Positions 1-5,627 of a DNA stretch of 5,858 nt are shown here, piece after piece. The translations under genes were made by a program, and so were the position numbers. Origin of the DNA: Saprospiraceae bacterium (lineage in GTDB: Bacteria; Bacteroidota; Bacteroidia; Chitinophagales; Saprospiraceae). Location: contig JACMMM010000449.1 of NCBI GenBank assembly GCA_014379065.1, positions 1-5,858 of the forward strand. Direction: 5' to 3'. The notes beneath the pieces were generated by a model. The model worked only from the letters and a program-made list of their open reading frames with translations, was not told the origin of the DNA and did no database searches. Numbering within the stretch: the first letter of the stretch is position 1; the number at the start of each line of letters is the position of its first letter.

Positions 1-2
1 CA

Positions 3-185
3 TCGAAAAGCATCGCGACAAATGTGCGGGAAATGAATGTTAATTTTTTGAATATCCTGCTCCAGCTGAGCCATTCACATGTGAAAAGCAAAACCCGTTC
101 GGCGCAATTGATGAAGCGCATCAACAGCAAAAAATTCCTGGCAGAGCGTGCCTGGCTGCTAGAAAAAGCGCGAAAGTTGGGATAA
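3..185 (+). CDS. C-terminal fragment of helical Saprospiria-type protein (5'-truncated by window edge)
   Basis: This is the last 60 codons of a gene that begins left of the window; the frame is open from base 3 and ends at TAA 183-185. Aligned without gaps, about 28 of 60 residues match residues 413-472 of the complete protein at 2825-4243. Shared blocks include I-A-x-x-NVR-x-M, N-F, QLS-x-S and the tail ER-x-W-L-x-EKA. The two genes are therefore paralogues. The fragment is rich in Lys, Arg and Leu and looks helical, with no membrane segment. It sits immediately upstream of the first pair of small Cys-rich genes, just as its paralogue sits upstream of the second pair. Function is unknown; the paralogy is well supported. 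Confidence 0.85.
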   Translation, partial: SKSIATNVREMNVNFLNILLQLSHSHVKSKTRSAQLMKRINSKKFLAERAWLLEKARKLG

Positions 186-247
186 TTTGCTGCTCTCAAA
201 AAGCCTTGCCGGGAATTACCTTTCGTTTTCTGTCCCAATTTATAAAT

Positions 248-289
248 TGTTTTTTGCCATTTTGGTACAAAAAACACACTTTTTATTTA
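248..289 (+). terminator. Possible AT-rich terminator of the left-edge helical gene
   Basis: A 9-bp perfect inverted repeat pairs TGTTTTTTG (248-256) with CAAAAAACA (268-276). Its 11-base loop can itself form CCA/TGG pairs. It is followed by a T-rich run at 280-289 and lies 62 bases after the stop at 185. The stem is nearly all A/T, so it would be weak and could be chance in an AT-rich spacer. Confidence 0.35.
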
Positions 290-378
290 AATTCCGTACG
301 CCTGCCCCAAGTTGCAATCCTTTCTTTTCCGGTAAACACCCTCCCAAATTGTCCTTTTCTGCTCGTGAAAAGGGGCCA

Positions 379-386
379 CACCTTTG
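379..386 (+). promoter_or_regulatory. Candidate -7 box for g1 (CACCTTTG)
   Basis: The octamer matches 7 of 8 positions when scored against the Bacteroidota -7 consensus TAnnTTTG, and it is followed by GCCCCAG. The g3 leader has the same arrangement (AATCTTTG then GCCCCAG at 4616), and the minus-strand T9SS gene has CATCTTTG then GCCCCAA. A conserved TTGTCCTTT lies 27 bases upstream in both the g1 and g3 leaders; that is longer than the usual spacing to a -33 TTG. Transcription from here would give a 5' UTR of about 75 bases. Confidence 0.4.
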
Positions 387-466
387 CCCCAGCCTTGCGA
401 TCCACCAGCGATTCAAGAGGCCACTTTCAATCTTCTCTTTTCACATTTCTAAATTTTTTTACCATC

Positions 467-880
467 ATGAAGAAATTACTTTTTGCCCTTCCAATGCTTG
501 CCCTCGCTATTTTCTTTACCTACTGCGACCGGCCCAACCTGCAGGAGGAGCTAAACAGCGTAAACCAAAATGTAATCGCCAATGATCGGGCTTGCCTTGT
601 CCAAATCGACAAGGCAAGTCCTACTTTAGTTACCTTATGTGGCACTGGTGCGGCCGCAACCTCTTGTAATCTTTGCGGCACTAAAGGAAGTGGGCCAGAT
701 GCAATTCCGGCAGGTGTTAGTCCTTGGTTCACAACTGTGAATGGACCTATGCAGTTTTCAGCTTCTTCGGTAACTGGCAATACCATTACGGTAACTACCT
801 CTGCCAATTCTAAGGTATTCGTCATTCCAGCAGGAGGTTGCGTAGTGATCACTATTGATGCCAGTTGTGTCGTTTCTTAG
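467..880 (+). CDS. Small secreted Cys-rich protein, family member g1 (putative lipoprotein)
   Basis: This 137-aa protein is of unrecognised family. The start at 467 is chosen because MKK plus a hydrophobic segment (residues 4-19) ending in Cys20 matches the starts of g2, g3 and g4, and because the upstream bases match the g3 leader. Cys20 could be the lipidated residue, but Tyr at -1 is not a normal signal peptidase II residue. The mature part has the family's six cysteines: 43, 58 (in CGT), 67, 70, 125 and 134, giving C-x8-C-x2-C and a final C-x8-C. These could form three disulfides in the periplasm or at the surface. The body is rich in Thr, Ser and Val and is probably beta-sheet. The stretch after Cys20, with NLQEEL and SVN, is closest to g3. 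It is the first gene of a probable two-gene unit with g2, 119 bases downstream. Function is unknown; coding status is firm because of the paralogues. Confidence 0.88.
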   Translation: MKKLLFALPMLALAIFFTYCDRPNLQEELNSVNQNVIANDRACLVQIDKASPTLVTLCGTGAAATSCNLCGTKGSGPDAIPAGVSPWFTTVNGPMQFSASSVTGNTITVTTSANSKVFVIPAGGCVVITIDASCVVS

Positions 881-897
881 GTCTCTTCTTCCATTAG

Positions 898-951
898 AAC
901 TTTGTGTTTATTTGATTGTGGCGGCGTGACACAAAGTCACGCCTCCGCTTT
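898..951 (+). repeat. Dispersed hairpin repeat, degenerate copy 1 (between g1 and g2)
   Basis: This is a diverged copy of the repeat also found after g2 and g4. It shares the upstream AACTTTGTGTTTATTT (898-913) and the distal arm GCCTCCGCTT (941-950). The stem GGCGTGAC/GTCACGCC (923-930 with 936-943) is perfect, with a 5-base ACAAA loop. Compared with the other copies, the left arm seems to have lost three bases (GCGGCG in place of GCGGAGGCG), and the T-run is reduced to TTTC. It may be a weak terminator or attenuator that lowers g2 expression relative to g1. Confidence 0.6.
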
Positions 952-999
952 CAAACGAGCGCGCCAAACAAGTTTTTCAACATCCAAATCTTGCACGCC

Positions 1000-1413
1000 A
1001 TGAAAAAAATCTTCTTTGCTATTCCAGCCCTTACAATGGCAGTTTTCTTTGCATTTTGCAGCAAGCCTGAAAGCACATCAGACCTGAACACGGTGCATTC
1101 AACTACCAAAAACACCGATCGCGGCGCTTGCACCGTCTACATTTATCCCTTGACCTATGCCGCACTTACCTACTGCGGAACAGAAACCAACGCAACAGCA
1201 TGCTCAACCTGCGTCGGCGATTCAAAAGGGGTGGAAGTAATTACCGGAGATGCCTCCTTTGTTCTGTCTAACCCAACTTCTTTTTCGATCTCTTCTGCAT
1301 TTGCCACCTCCGTGATCCTGGCGACCGACAACAATCAAATTGGCCCCATCGCTATTGGCGCCAATGGCTGCGAAGTGTTTACGGTGGATGACAATTGTGA
1401 GGTTCACCATTGA
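1000..1413 (+). CDS. Small secreted Cys-rich protein, family member g2 (putative lipoprotein)
   Basis: This 137-aa family member opens with MKKIFFAIP and has a hydrophobic segment to about residue 19, then Cys20 followed by SKPES. Phe at -1 makes it a non-canonical lipobox. The six family cysteines are at 44, 59 (in CGT), 68, 71, 124 and 133, with the same C-x8-C-x2-C and C-x8-C spacing as its relatives. The protein ends with two histidines. The mature part is acidic and otherwise little conserved with g1. The bases just upstream include AAGTTTTTCAACATCC, close to the AAGTTTTTTCAACATG that forms the g4 start. The g2 start may therefore have moved about 20 bases downstream after the ancestral ATG was lost. 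It lies downstream of the degenerate hairpin and upstream of a strong terminator. Function is unknown. Confidence 0.87.
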   Translation: MKKIFFAIPALTMAVFFAFCSKPESTSDLNTVHSTTKNTDRGACTVYIYPLTYAALTYCGTETNATACSTCVGDSKGVEVITGDASFVLSNPTSFSISSAFATSVILATDNNQIGPIAIGANGCEVFTVDDNCEVHH

Positions 1414-1437
1414 AAACATTGGGTTAAGTGCCACAAA

Positions 1438-1507
1438 AACTTTGTGTTTATTTTTTTGCGGAGGCGCGGCGTAAGGTCGCGCCTCCGCTTTTTTCGAGTA
1501 CTAGGCC
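1438..1507 (+). repeat. Dispersed GC-rich hairpin repeat, copy 2
   Basis: The repeat unit comprises AACTTTGTGTTTATTT, a GC-rich hairpin, a T-run and a tail of CGxGTA(C)CTAGGCC. The copy at 5684-5757 matches it through the hairpin almost base for base and again in the tail, with a one-base indel. Because similarity extends on both sides of the hairpin, this is a repeated sequence rather than two independent terminators. Confidence 0.7.
1458..1494 (+). terminator. Rho-independent terminator after g2
   Basis: A perfect 11-bp stem pairs GCGGAGGCGCG (1458-1468) with CGCGCCTCCGC (1478-1488). The loop is the 9-base GCGTAAGGT, and six T's follow (1489-1494). It lies 44 bases after the g2 stop and closes the first module. 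Confidence 0.85.
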
Positions 1508-1508
1508 C

Positions 1509-1551
1509 AAAAAAAGCATGAGCCACCCCAAAACTTGGAATGACTCATGCT
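1509..1551 (-). terminator. Rho-independent terminator of the T9SS-sorted protein gene
   Basis: Read on the minus strand, AGCATGAG (complement of 1544-1551) pairs with CTCATGCT (complement of 1515-1522). Further inner pairs are possible, including CCAA/TTGG. A run of T's follows, seen as A's at 1509-1514 on the plus strand. It lies 23 bases past the stop of the minus-strand gene, and is back-to-back with the plus-strand terminator of g2, as expected between convergent genes. Confidence 0.8.
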
Positions 1552-1574
1552 GGAAAAGTATGTTTCCGTGATGC

Positions 1575-2705
1575 TTACTCAGATTTTACAACCTTCAAGG
1601 TCTGCACTTCGCCGTCCTGTTCGATGCGGAGGAAGTAAAAGCCGATAGGCAGATGCTCGGTAGAGAGCGTGTGCTGTTTTTGGCCTATGGCCAGCGATTG
1701 ATTCAGCAAGGTTTGGCCGCTGAGGTTGAGGAGTTGTAAGGTTGCCTCTGTTTGTACGGGCTGGCTCAGCATAAGGTCCAAAGCATTGGAGAAGGGGTTG
1801 GGGGTGGCAGCAAAAACAAGCGGTGCAGGAGCTTTTTCATCCCGGTCTGCTACTGACGCTTGTATAGTGCTAGGAGGCCTTTGAATTGATGGGGGTGGCG
1901 ACAGCCGTACAATTTCGTAACTCGTTGTCATGCTCTCGCAGATCAAATGTCCAACAGTTGGCCCGCCGCTGTAATGGTTGTACAATTGGAACGCCGCAAG
2001 CATCGTGCCATTGGAATAGACCTGAAAATGGAGGCCCCCTACTCCATCGTCGTCGGGTTCTTTATCGTCAATCTTGAACTGGAATAAGCCACTGTCATCG
2101 GCAGGGTCTACTTTTGCCATTAGATGACTGTCTGTATCATCCTTATAGATGGCAAACTTCCTGTACAAGGAAGGGTAGTTAGATTTACGGAACCTGAAAT
2201 AGTTGTCGGAACTGTTTGATACGGAGAACTCGCAATACTCATCGCTTTCATTCACGCCGCAAGAAGCATTGCCTCCAGGATCAGAATATCCCATTGTAAT
2301 AAGTTCGGTGATGAAGCCATCAGGGTGGGTTATGTCCTTGAAATACTTGCTGTCGGTGCCGTCGGAGCAGATGGCGTTGATCCTTGAGTAATACAGTTCT
2401 CCCGGTATCAAGTTGTTCACAACCAATTTGTCTAGGTTGGCTGCCACGACAACATTGTTCACAAGGATATTGCCATTAGTGAGGTACGTCCTAACACGAT
2501 GTTGGGGGCCGCCGGGATTGATGGGGCCCCAGAAGAGTCTGACCCAGTTCGGGGCGTGATCCTCTACCTTGAAATTGTTCGGGGCAGGCAAATCGCATAA
2601 TTCAACATTGGGTGTTGGGGCAATCGCCAGAGGCGTTGTAGAGCTTGCGATGCAAAGGCATGAGGCTAGTGTCAAAACAAGTGTAAAGTAGCATTTTTTT
2701 ATCAT
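1575..2705 (-). CDS. Secreted fibronectin-III-like protein with T9SS type A sorting domain
   Basis: This 376-aa extracellular or surface protein starts at MIKK (2705). That start gives a normal signal peptide (KK, then a hydrophobic core to about residue 20); 26 further upstream codons are open but would bury it. Residues about 38-130 look like a fibronectin type III domain (DLPAPNNFKV, WVRLFWGP, LIPGELYYSRINAIC). A middle region (about 135-270) is unrecognised; it is rich in Asp, Ser and Tyr, with Cys149, Cys158 and Cys256. A Pro-rich linker (270-296) leads to a clear type A sorting domain at 297-376, with TPNPFSN, LLNLSGQTL, PIGFYFLRI and KVVKSE. In this family that domain directs export by the type IX system and is usually removed at the surface. 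The ligand is unknown. It is convergent with g2 and divergent from the helical gene. Confidence 0.9.
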   Translation of the reverse strand: MIKKCYFTLVLTLASCLCIASSTTPLAIAPTPNVELCDLPAPNNFKVEDHAPNWVRLFWGPINPGGPQHRVRTYLTNGNILVNNVVVAANLDKLVVNNLIPGELYYSRINAICSDGTDSKYFKDITHPDGFITELITMGYSDPGGNASCGVNESDEYCEFSVSNSSDNYFRFRKSNYPSLYRKFAIYKDDTDSHLMAKVDPADDSGLFQFKIDDKEPDDDGVGGLHFQVYSNGTMLAAFQLYNHYSGGPTVGHLICESMTTSYEIVRLSPPPSIQRPPSTIQASVADRDEKAPAPLVFAATPNPFSNALDLMLSQPVQTEATLQLLNLSGQTLLNQSLAIGQKQHTLSTEHLPIGFYFLRIEQDGEVQTLKVVKSE

Positions 2706-2737
2706 AATCTTGTGTGCATATTTTGTGAATGTTGGGG

Positions 2738-2745
2738 CAAAGATG
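2738..2745 (-). promoter_or_regulatory. Candidate -7 box for the T9SS protein gene (CATCTTTG)
   Basis: Read on the minus strand this is CATCTTTG followed by GCCCCAA, matching 7 of 8 positions of TAnnTTTG as scored here. The downstream GCCCCA is identical to that after the boxes of g1 and g3. It would give a 5' UTR of about 25-30 bases. Confidence 0.4.
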
Positions 2746-2771
2746 AACAGGGTTAAATCTAAAAAAATGGA

Positions 2772-2779
2772 CACTTTTG
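2772..2779 (+). promoter_or_regulatory. Candidate -7 box for the helical protein gene (CACTTTTG)
   Basis: CACTTTTG, followed by CC, fits xAnnTTTG and lies 45 bases before the ATG at 2825. No matching -33 element is visible, so this rests on the box and its position alone. Confidence 0.3.
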
Positions 2780-2824
2780 CCAAATTTTTCCCAAAGGGCG
2801 CAATGCAGCGGTAAAACCACTTTT

Positions 2825-4243
2825 ATGTCCGGCACCTATTTGATAGAAATCATCCGCGCTTTAGGAGAAAACGGCCGAAAGGAGGCAAGCTTGTTCCTTG
2901 CCTCGCCGTATTTCAACAGAAGCCCCATTGCTACAGACGTGCGAATGCTATACAAGGTGTTGGCACAGGCTGCCCCTGATTTTGAGGAGAACCAGATTGA
3001 AAGAGACAGGATTTATGTACAGGTATTTCCCAACAAACCCGTAGTGCAGGGTAAGTTGGACAAAACCATGACGGAGCTGAAAAAGCAGTTGCGGCTCTTC
3101 GCCCTTTGTGAGCAGTATTTCGATGCGCAAAGAGAAGACTTGATCGAGTTGGATTGGGCAACATGGCTGCGGAAGCAGGGACTAGGAGACAAGTTAGCCC
3201 TCTCGTTGAACAAGTTAAAAAAACAGGAAAGGGCCGATGCCATGCCGGGCGATAATCTGCTGCTGCGCATCGCAGAAGAAGAGTACGAATGGAAAAGCGA
3301 TTGCAATGACCTGTCCAGCGATCTTGGTATCCCGAACCTGATTCGTGAATTGGATATTTACTACTATACCTATCGCGCAGACTTTTCCAACCGTGCATTG
3401 TTGCAGCAAAAGGCAGACCGTTCCACCGACCTGAGGGTTTTGGCTTACGACGAAATTTACTATGCCCAGCAAAGCCCTATGCTGCTCATGTTGAGAAACG
3501 CTGGTAGGCTCTTCCAAAAGAAAAAGCCCGAAATAGAAGACTTCGAACAACTGCTGAACTTGATCGAAGCGGTAAAGTCGCAAGTGCCACTCGAAACCCT
3601 CAAACTTTACTATTCCTACCTACGCAACCTGTGCACCTTGCTCCTTGATTCGGGTAAACTGGAATTCATCCCAATTCTGCATGGCATTCATAAATCCAAT
3701 TTGAACAATGGCTTACTTTTCGACTCCGATGCACGGATTCACGCGAATGCTTACCTCAGCATCGTATTGGTGGCCTTGCGCGCTAAAGAGATCAGCTGGG
3801 CCAGGGAAGTGACAGAAACGTACAAGGATTTGCTCGTAGGTGGAGAGCAGCCCCACTTTTTTTACCAAATAAACCGAGCCTACTGCCACTTTGCCGAGGG
3901 CAACTATGAAAAAGCGCTCGACGAAATCCCGGATGCACCCCTGTCGTCGTACTACTATTTGATGATCCGTAGGCTCGAGATAAAGGCCTACTACGAACTT
4001 AGCTCCGATCTCCTGCCCTACAAGATTGACTCTTTCAGGAAATACATCGAGCGTACCGCTCCCAAAACTATCGCGGAAAACGTGCGAGCAATGCACCTGA
4101 ATTTTATATACATCCTCAACCAACTGAGCCAAAGCCCATACAAAGACCGAAAGCGCGCAGAAAAAATCCTTCAGCGCATAGAGGAAAGGCCTCAACTGTG
4201 TGAGCGCACATGGCTCATCGAAAAGGCCAAGGCATTAAAATAA
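2825..4243 (+). CDS. Large helical, TPR-like protein of unknown function
   Basis: This 472-aa protein is probably cytoplasmic, with no signal peptide or membrane segment. The start MSGTYLIEII is preferred over an in-frame ATG 48 bases earlier, because the extra residues are low in helical character and the earlier ATG abuts the candidate -7 box. The N-terminal part carries LASPYFNRSP (residues 25-34) and a charged helical region (77-150). The C-terminal half is a series of amphipathic helices rich in Tyr and Leu. Residues 349-371 (INRAYCHFAEGNYEKALDEI) resemble one TPR repeat, and 400-472 match the left-edge paralogue. I recall long SPYFN-type hypothetical proteins recurring in Saprospiria genomes but know no function. 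It lies upstream of g3/g4, the same order as in the left module, which suggests a functional link that is not proven. No catalytic motif is visible. Confidence 0.88.
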   Translation: MSGTYLIEIIRALGENGRKEASLFLASPYFNRSPIATDVRMLYKVLAQAAPDFEENQIERDRIYVQVFPNKPVVQGKLDKTMTELKKQLRLFALCEQYFDAQREDLIELDWATWLRKQGLGDKLALSLNKLKKQERADAMPGDNLLLRIAEEEYEWKSDCNDLSSDLGIPNLIRELDIYYYTYRADFSNRALLQQKADRSTDLRVLAYDEIYYAQQSPMLLMLRNAGRLFQKKKPEIEDFEQLLNLIEAVKSQVPLETLKLYYSYLRNLCTLLLDSGKLEFIPILHGIHKSNLNNGLLFDSDARIHANAYLSIVLVALRAKEISWAREVTETYKDLLVGGEQPHFFYQINRAYCHFAEGNYEKALDEIPDAPLSSYYYLMIRRLEIKAYYELSSDLLPYKIDSFRKYIERTAPKTIAENVRAMHLNFIYILNQLSQSPYKDRKRAEKILQRIEERPQLCERTWLIEKAKALK

Positions 4244-4270
4244 CCTGCATTTCCCTACATTTTTTTCTGC

Positions 4271-4433
4271 TAAGTACCGATGAAATAACAACCTCACGAT
4301 TTGGAGGAGGGTAATTTGGTGGCAGGTAAGGCGCGAGGAAGGCACATAGTGGGGCTACGTAACAGACGAGCAACGCAACATGCCGCCAAATTAGACCCTC
4401 CAAATCGTGAGGTTGTTATTTCATCGGTACTAA
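4271..4433. mobile_element. MITE-like element with long inverted repeats and TAA flanks
   Basis: The left arm (4273-4324) and right arm (4381-4431) are near-perfect inverted repeats. The outer 35 bases pair without mismatch (4273-4307 with 4397-4431). After a short irregular patch, TAATTTGGTGGCA pairs with TGCCGCCAAATTA, with one T facing G that would be a wobble pair in RNA. The 56-base centre (4325-4380) has no coding capacity. TAA occurs directly outside GTACCG on the left (4271-4273) and outside CGGTAC on the right (4431-4433), consistent with a 3-bp target duplication such as some IS5-family elements make. The element type is inferred; a structured RNA or double terminator is the alternative. 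Confidence 0.65.
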
Positions 4434-4579
4434 ATGGGGCGTGTTTTGGAAAAAAAAAGAAAAATATGTCCAATGATTGTAGGCTGAGCTTTATTCTTTT
4501 TTACAGTCTATGGGCATTCTCGGCCTGATTTGCCTAACTTGATCACAGCGCACGGGACCCTTCACACAAGAAATTATTG

Positions 4580-4692
4580 CAGAATTTGTCCTTTCCCATT
4601 GCAGGAAGGTGGCCAAATCTTTGCCCCAGCGTTGCAACGCAGCAACGCGACAAATTCAATCTTTCCTTTTCACTCTTTTAATTTTCATCAAC
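4580..4692 (+). promoter_or_regulatory. Conserved leader of g3, matching the g1 leader
   Basis: This leader aligns with 343-466 upstream of g1. Shared blocks in order are TTGTCCTTT, GGCC, CTTTGCCCCAGC (12 identical bases at 4619-4630 and 382-393), TTGC, CAGC, TCAATCTT, CTTTTCAC and a T-rich stretch ending CAWCATGAA. The g3 copy is about ten bases shorter in the middle. The last 35 bases also match the region before g4, so they form the family's common translation start region, without any Shine-Dalgarno sequence. Confidence 0.6.
4616..4623 (+). promoter_or_regulatory. Candidate -7 box for g3 (AATCTTTG)
   Basis: AATCTTTG followed by GCCCCAG lies at the corresponding place to the g1 box, with the same 27-base distance from TTGTCCTTT. 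It matches 7 of 8 positions of TAnnTTTG as scored here and would give a 5' UTR of about 65 bases. Confidence 0.4.
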
Positions 4693-5118
4693 ATGAAAAA
4701 ATTGATTTTTGCCAACTGCATCCTAGCCATCGCCGTCATCTTTTCGTTTTGCGCCAAGCCGGACTTGAAAGAGGAGCTTTCCTCGGTGAACAACGATCAA
4801 GTAGCGTCTAACCGCGTTCCATGTACTTTGAGCAGCGTGGGCCCGGTATTCAATGTTGCAACCCTTACACTTTGTGGTACAAATACCACTATGCAAAAAT
4901 GCTTCTCTTGCTTAGTCCCCGGTGCTGCCGTTGGCGTAGAGGTTTTCCAAGGCCCTTGGAGCCTGGTATTGGATGCGCCAGTCACATTCTCCATTACATC
5001 AGACCTTGCTACTTCTATCAACCTGGTCGCAGGCAACGCGCTTGCTCCAACGGTTTTCGCAGCAGGGCAGTGTCGTCGTTTTCACATTGATGCAAGCTGT
5101 GTGATTACAGAGATATAA
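4693..5118 (+). CDS. Small secreted Cys-rich protein, family member g3 (putative lipoprotein)
   Basis: This 141-aa family member has an N-terminus (MKKLIFANCILAIAVIFSFC) that differs from g4 by one residue in the first 22. Cys20 ends the hydrophobic segment, with Phe at -1. An extra Cys9 lies within the segment, as in g4. The following KPDLKEEL is acidic, as is common in surface-exposed Bacteroidota lipoproteins. The family cysteines are at 44, 61 (in CGT), 70, 73, 127 and 136, with the fixed C-x8-C-x2-C and final C-x8-C spacing. The part before Cys44 (SVNNDQVASNRVP) is copied in the relic after g4. It is the first gene of the second pair, with g4 68 bases downstream and no hairpin between, so the two are probably co-transcribed. 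Function is unknown. Confidence 0.9.
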   Translation: MKKLIFANCILAIAVIFSFCAKPDLKEELSSVNNDQVASNRVPCTLSSVGPVFNVATLTLCGTNTTMQKCFSCLVPGAAVGVEVFQGPWSLVLDAPVTFSITSDLATSINLVAGNALAPTVFAAGQCRRFHIDASCVITEI

Positions 5119-5186
5119 TCAATGCTTAGACTGGTTCAAAACGCTCACCCAAACATTTCTTTTTCACATTTTTAAGTTTTTTCAAC

Positions 5187-5621
5187 ATGAAGAAATTGAT
5201 TTTTGTCAACTGCATCCTTGCGATCGCTGTCATCTTCTCGTTCTGCGCCAAGACCGACCCGATGGAAGAACCGAACACTATGAACCAGGAAGTCACAGCT
5301 ATTGAAAGGAGTTGTACTTATCCATGTACTGTTTCCAATATCGGCACCTTAAACAATGTAACACTTACCTTTTGTGGCACATGTGCAAACTCCACAAACT
5401 GTATAAGTTGTACAAGCACTTTGGCTCAAGGTGTATCATCTACAAGTGATCCTATGTTTACCATCGATATGTGCGCACCCACAACATTTTCGGTTACAGC
5501 AAGCGGCCAGACAAGTGTGAATTTGACTGCTGGCAGCAACTCAACTGGGGCAGTCTTTATCCCGACTGGCGGCTGTAAGCGCTTCACGATTGATACCAAT
5601 TGTAACATCTACAAATTGTAA
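5187..5621 (+). CDS. Small secreted Cys-rich protein, family member g4, with extra cysteines
   Basis: This is the longest family member at 144 aa. Its signal segment is almost identical to that of g3, and the nucleotide similarity continues about 35 bases upstream of the ATG, which points to tandem duplication. The family cysteines are at 47, 63 (in CGT), 72, 75, 130 and 139. It adds Cys43, Cys66 and Cys96, so the mature chain has nine cysteines besides Cys20. The extra ones could make another disulfide or leave a free thiol. Beyond cysteines, CGT, GGC and the FTID-x-x-C end motif, similarity to g3 in the mature part is low. No promoter box is visible in the 68-base gap, so it probably depends on the g3 promoter. 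Function is unknown. Confidence 0.9.
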   Translation: MKKLIFVNCILAIAVIFSFCAKTDPMEEPNTMNQEVTAIERSCTYPCTVSNIGTLNNVTLTFCGTCANSTNCISCTSTLAQGVSSTSDPMFTIDMCAPTTFSVTASGQTSVNLTAGSNSTGAVFIPTGGCKRFTIDTNCNIYKL

Positions 5622-5627
5622 CCGCGA

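Larger units (their letters stand above)
186..466 (+). other. Non-coding region between helical gene end and g1
   Basis: This 281-base gap holds no convincing gene. It contains an AT-rich hairpin with a T-run (248-289), then an AT-rich stretch, and from about 343 a leader that resembles the one upstream of g3 (4580-4692). A frame is open through much of the region into g1, but it starts before the promoter-like box and its translation does not look like a protein. Confidence 0.6.
2706..2824. promoter_or_regulatory. Divergent intergenic promoter region
   Basis: This 119-base gap separates the starts of the minus-strand T9SS gene and the plus-strand helical gene, so it must drive both unless a distant promoter reads through. 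It contains a -7-like box on each strand, only 26 bases apart, so the two promoters would overlap upstream. I find no clear TTG at the expected -33 distance for either. Confidence 0.5.
4244..4692 (+). other. Non-coding region between helical gene and g3
   Basis: This 449-base gap contains the long inverted-repeat element (4273-4431), an A-rich stretch (about 4450-4466) and then 4470-4579, in which I see no feature. The conserved leader of g3 starts at about 4580. No separate classical terminator for the helical gene is visible; the inverted repeat itself may serve. Confidence 0.6.

Noticed and set aside
206..466. N-terminal extension of g1 from an earlier in-frame ATG
   Set aside because: The extension would cover the conserved leader and promoter-like box and bury the signal peptide. 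g2, g3 and g4 all begin at the equivalent of the 467 start.
186..466. Riboswitch or other cis RNA in the g1/g3 leaders
   Set aside because: Only a weak GGGGC/GCCCC pairing is visible in the g1 leader and it is not preserved in g3, so the conservation is better explained by promoter and start region.
187..585. Open frame of 132 codons on the plus strand
   Set aside because: It starts two bases after the previous stop and its translation is rich in Phe, Pro, His and Ser without domain features. It runs out of frame into g1, whose own frame is confirmed by three paralogues.
916..999. In-frame extension upstream of the g2 start
   Set aside because: It would translate the hairpin repeat, and the MKK signal peptide at 1000 is the family start.
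2706..2783. Upstream extension of the T9SS protein to 2783
   Set aside because: It would put 26 residues ahead of a good signal peptide, and the start would lie upstream of the candidate promoter.
2777..2824. In-frame ATG 48 bases upstream of the helical gene start
   Set aside because: It abuts the candidate -7 box, leaving no room for a leader, and adds 16 residues unlike the rest of the protein. It cannot be fully excluded without homologues.
2931..4195. Several long minus-strand frames opposite the helical gene
   Set aside because: All are antisense shadows of the well-supported 2825-4243 gene, with Cys- and Ser-rich translations and no start region.
4301..4528. Open frame of 75 codons through the inverted-repeat element
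   Set aside because: It crosses both arms and the centre of the repeat; the translation is repeat-derived and shows no protein-like pattern.
467..5621. Ribosomally made peptide natural product precursors (conserved leader, variable core)
   Set aside because: The conserved part is a hydrophobic export signal, the chains are 137-144 aa, and no modifying enzyme or transporter is in the window.
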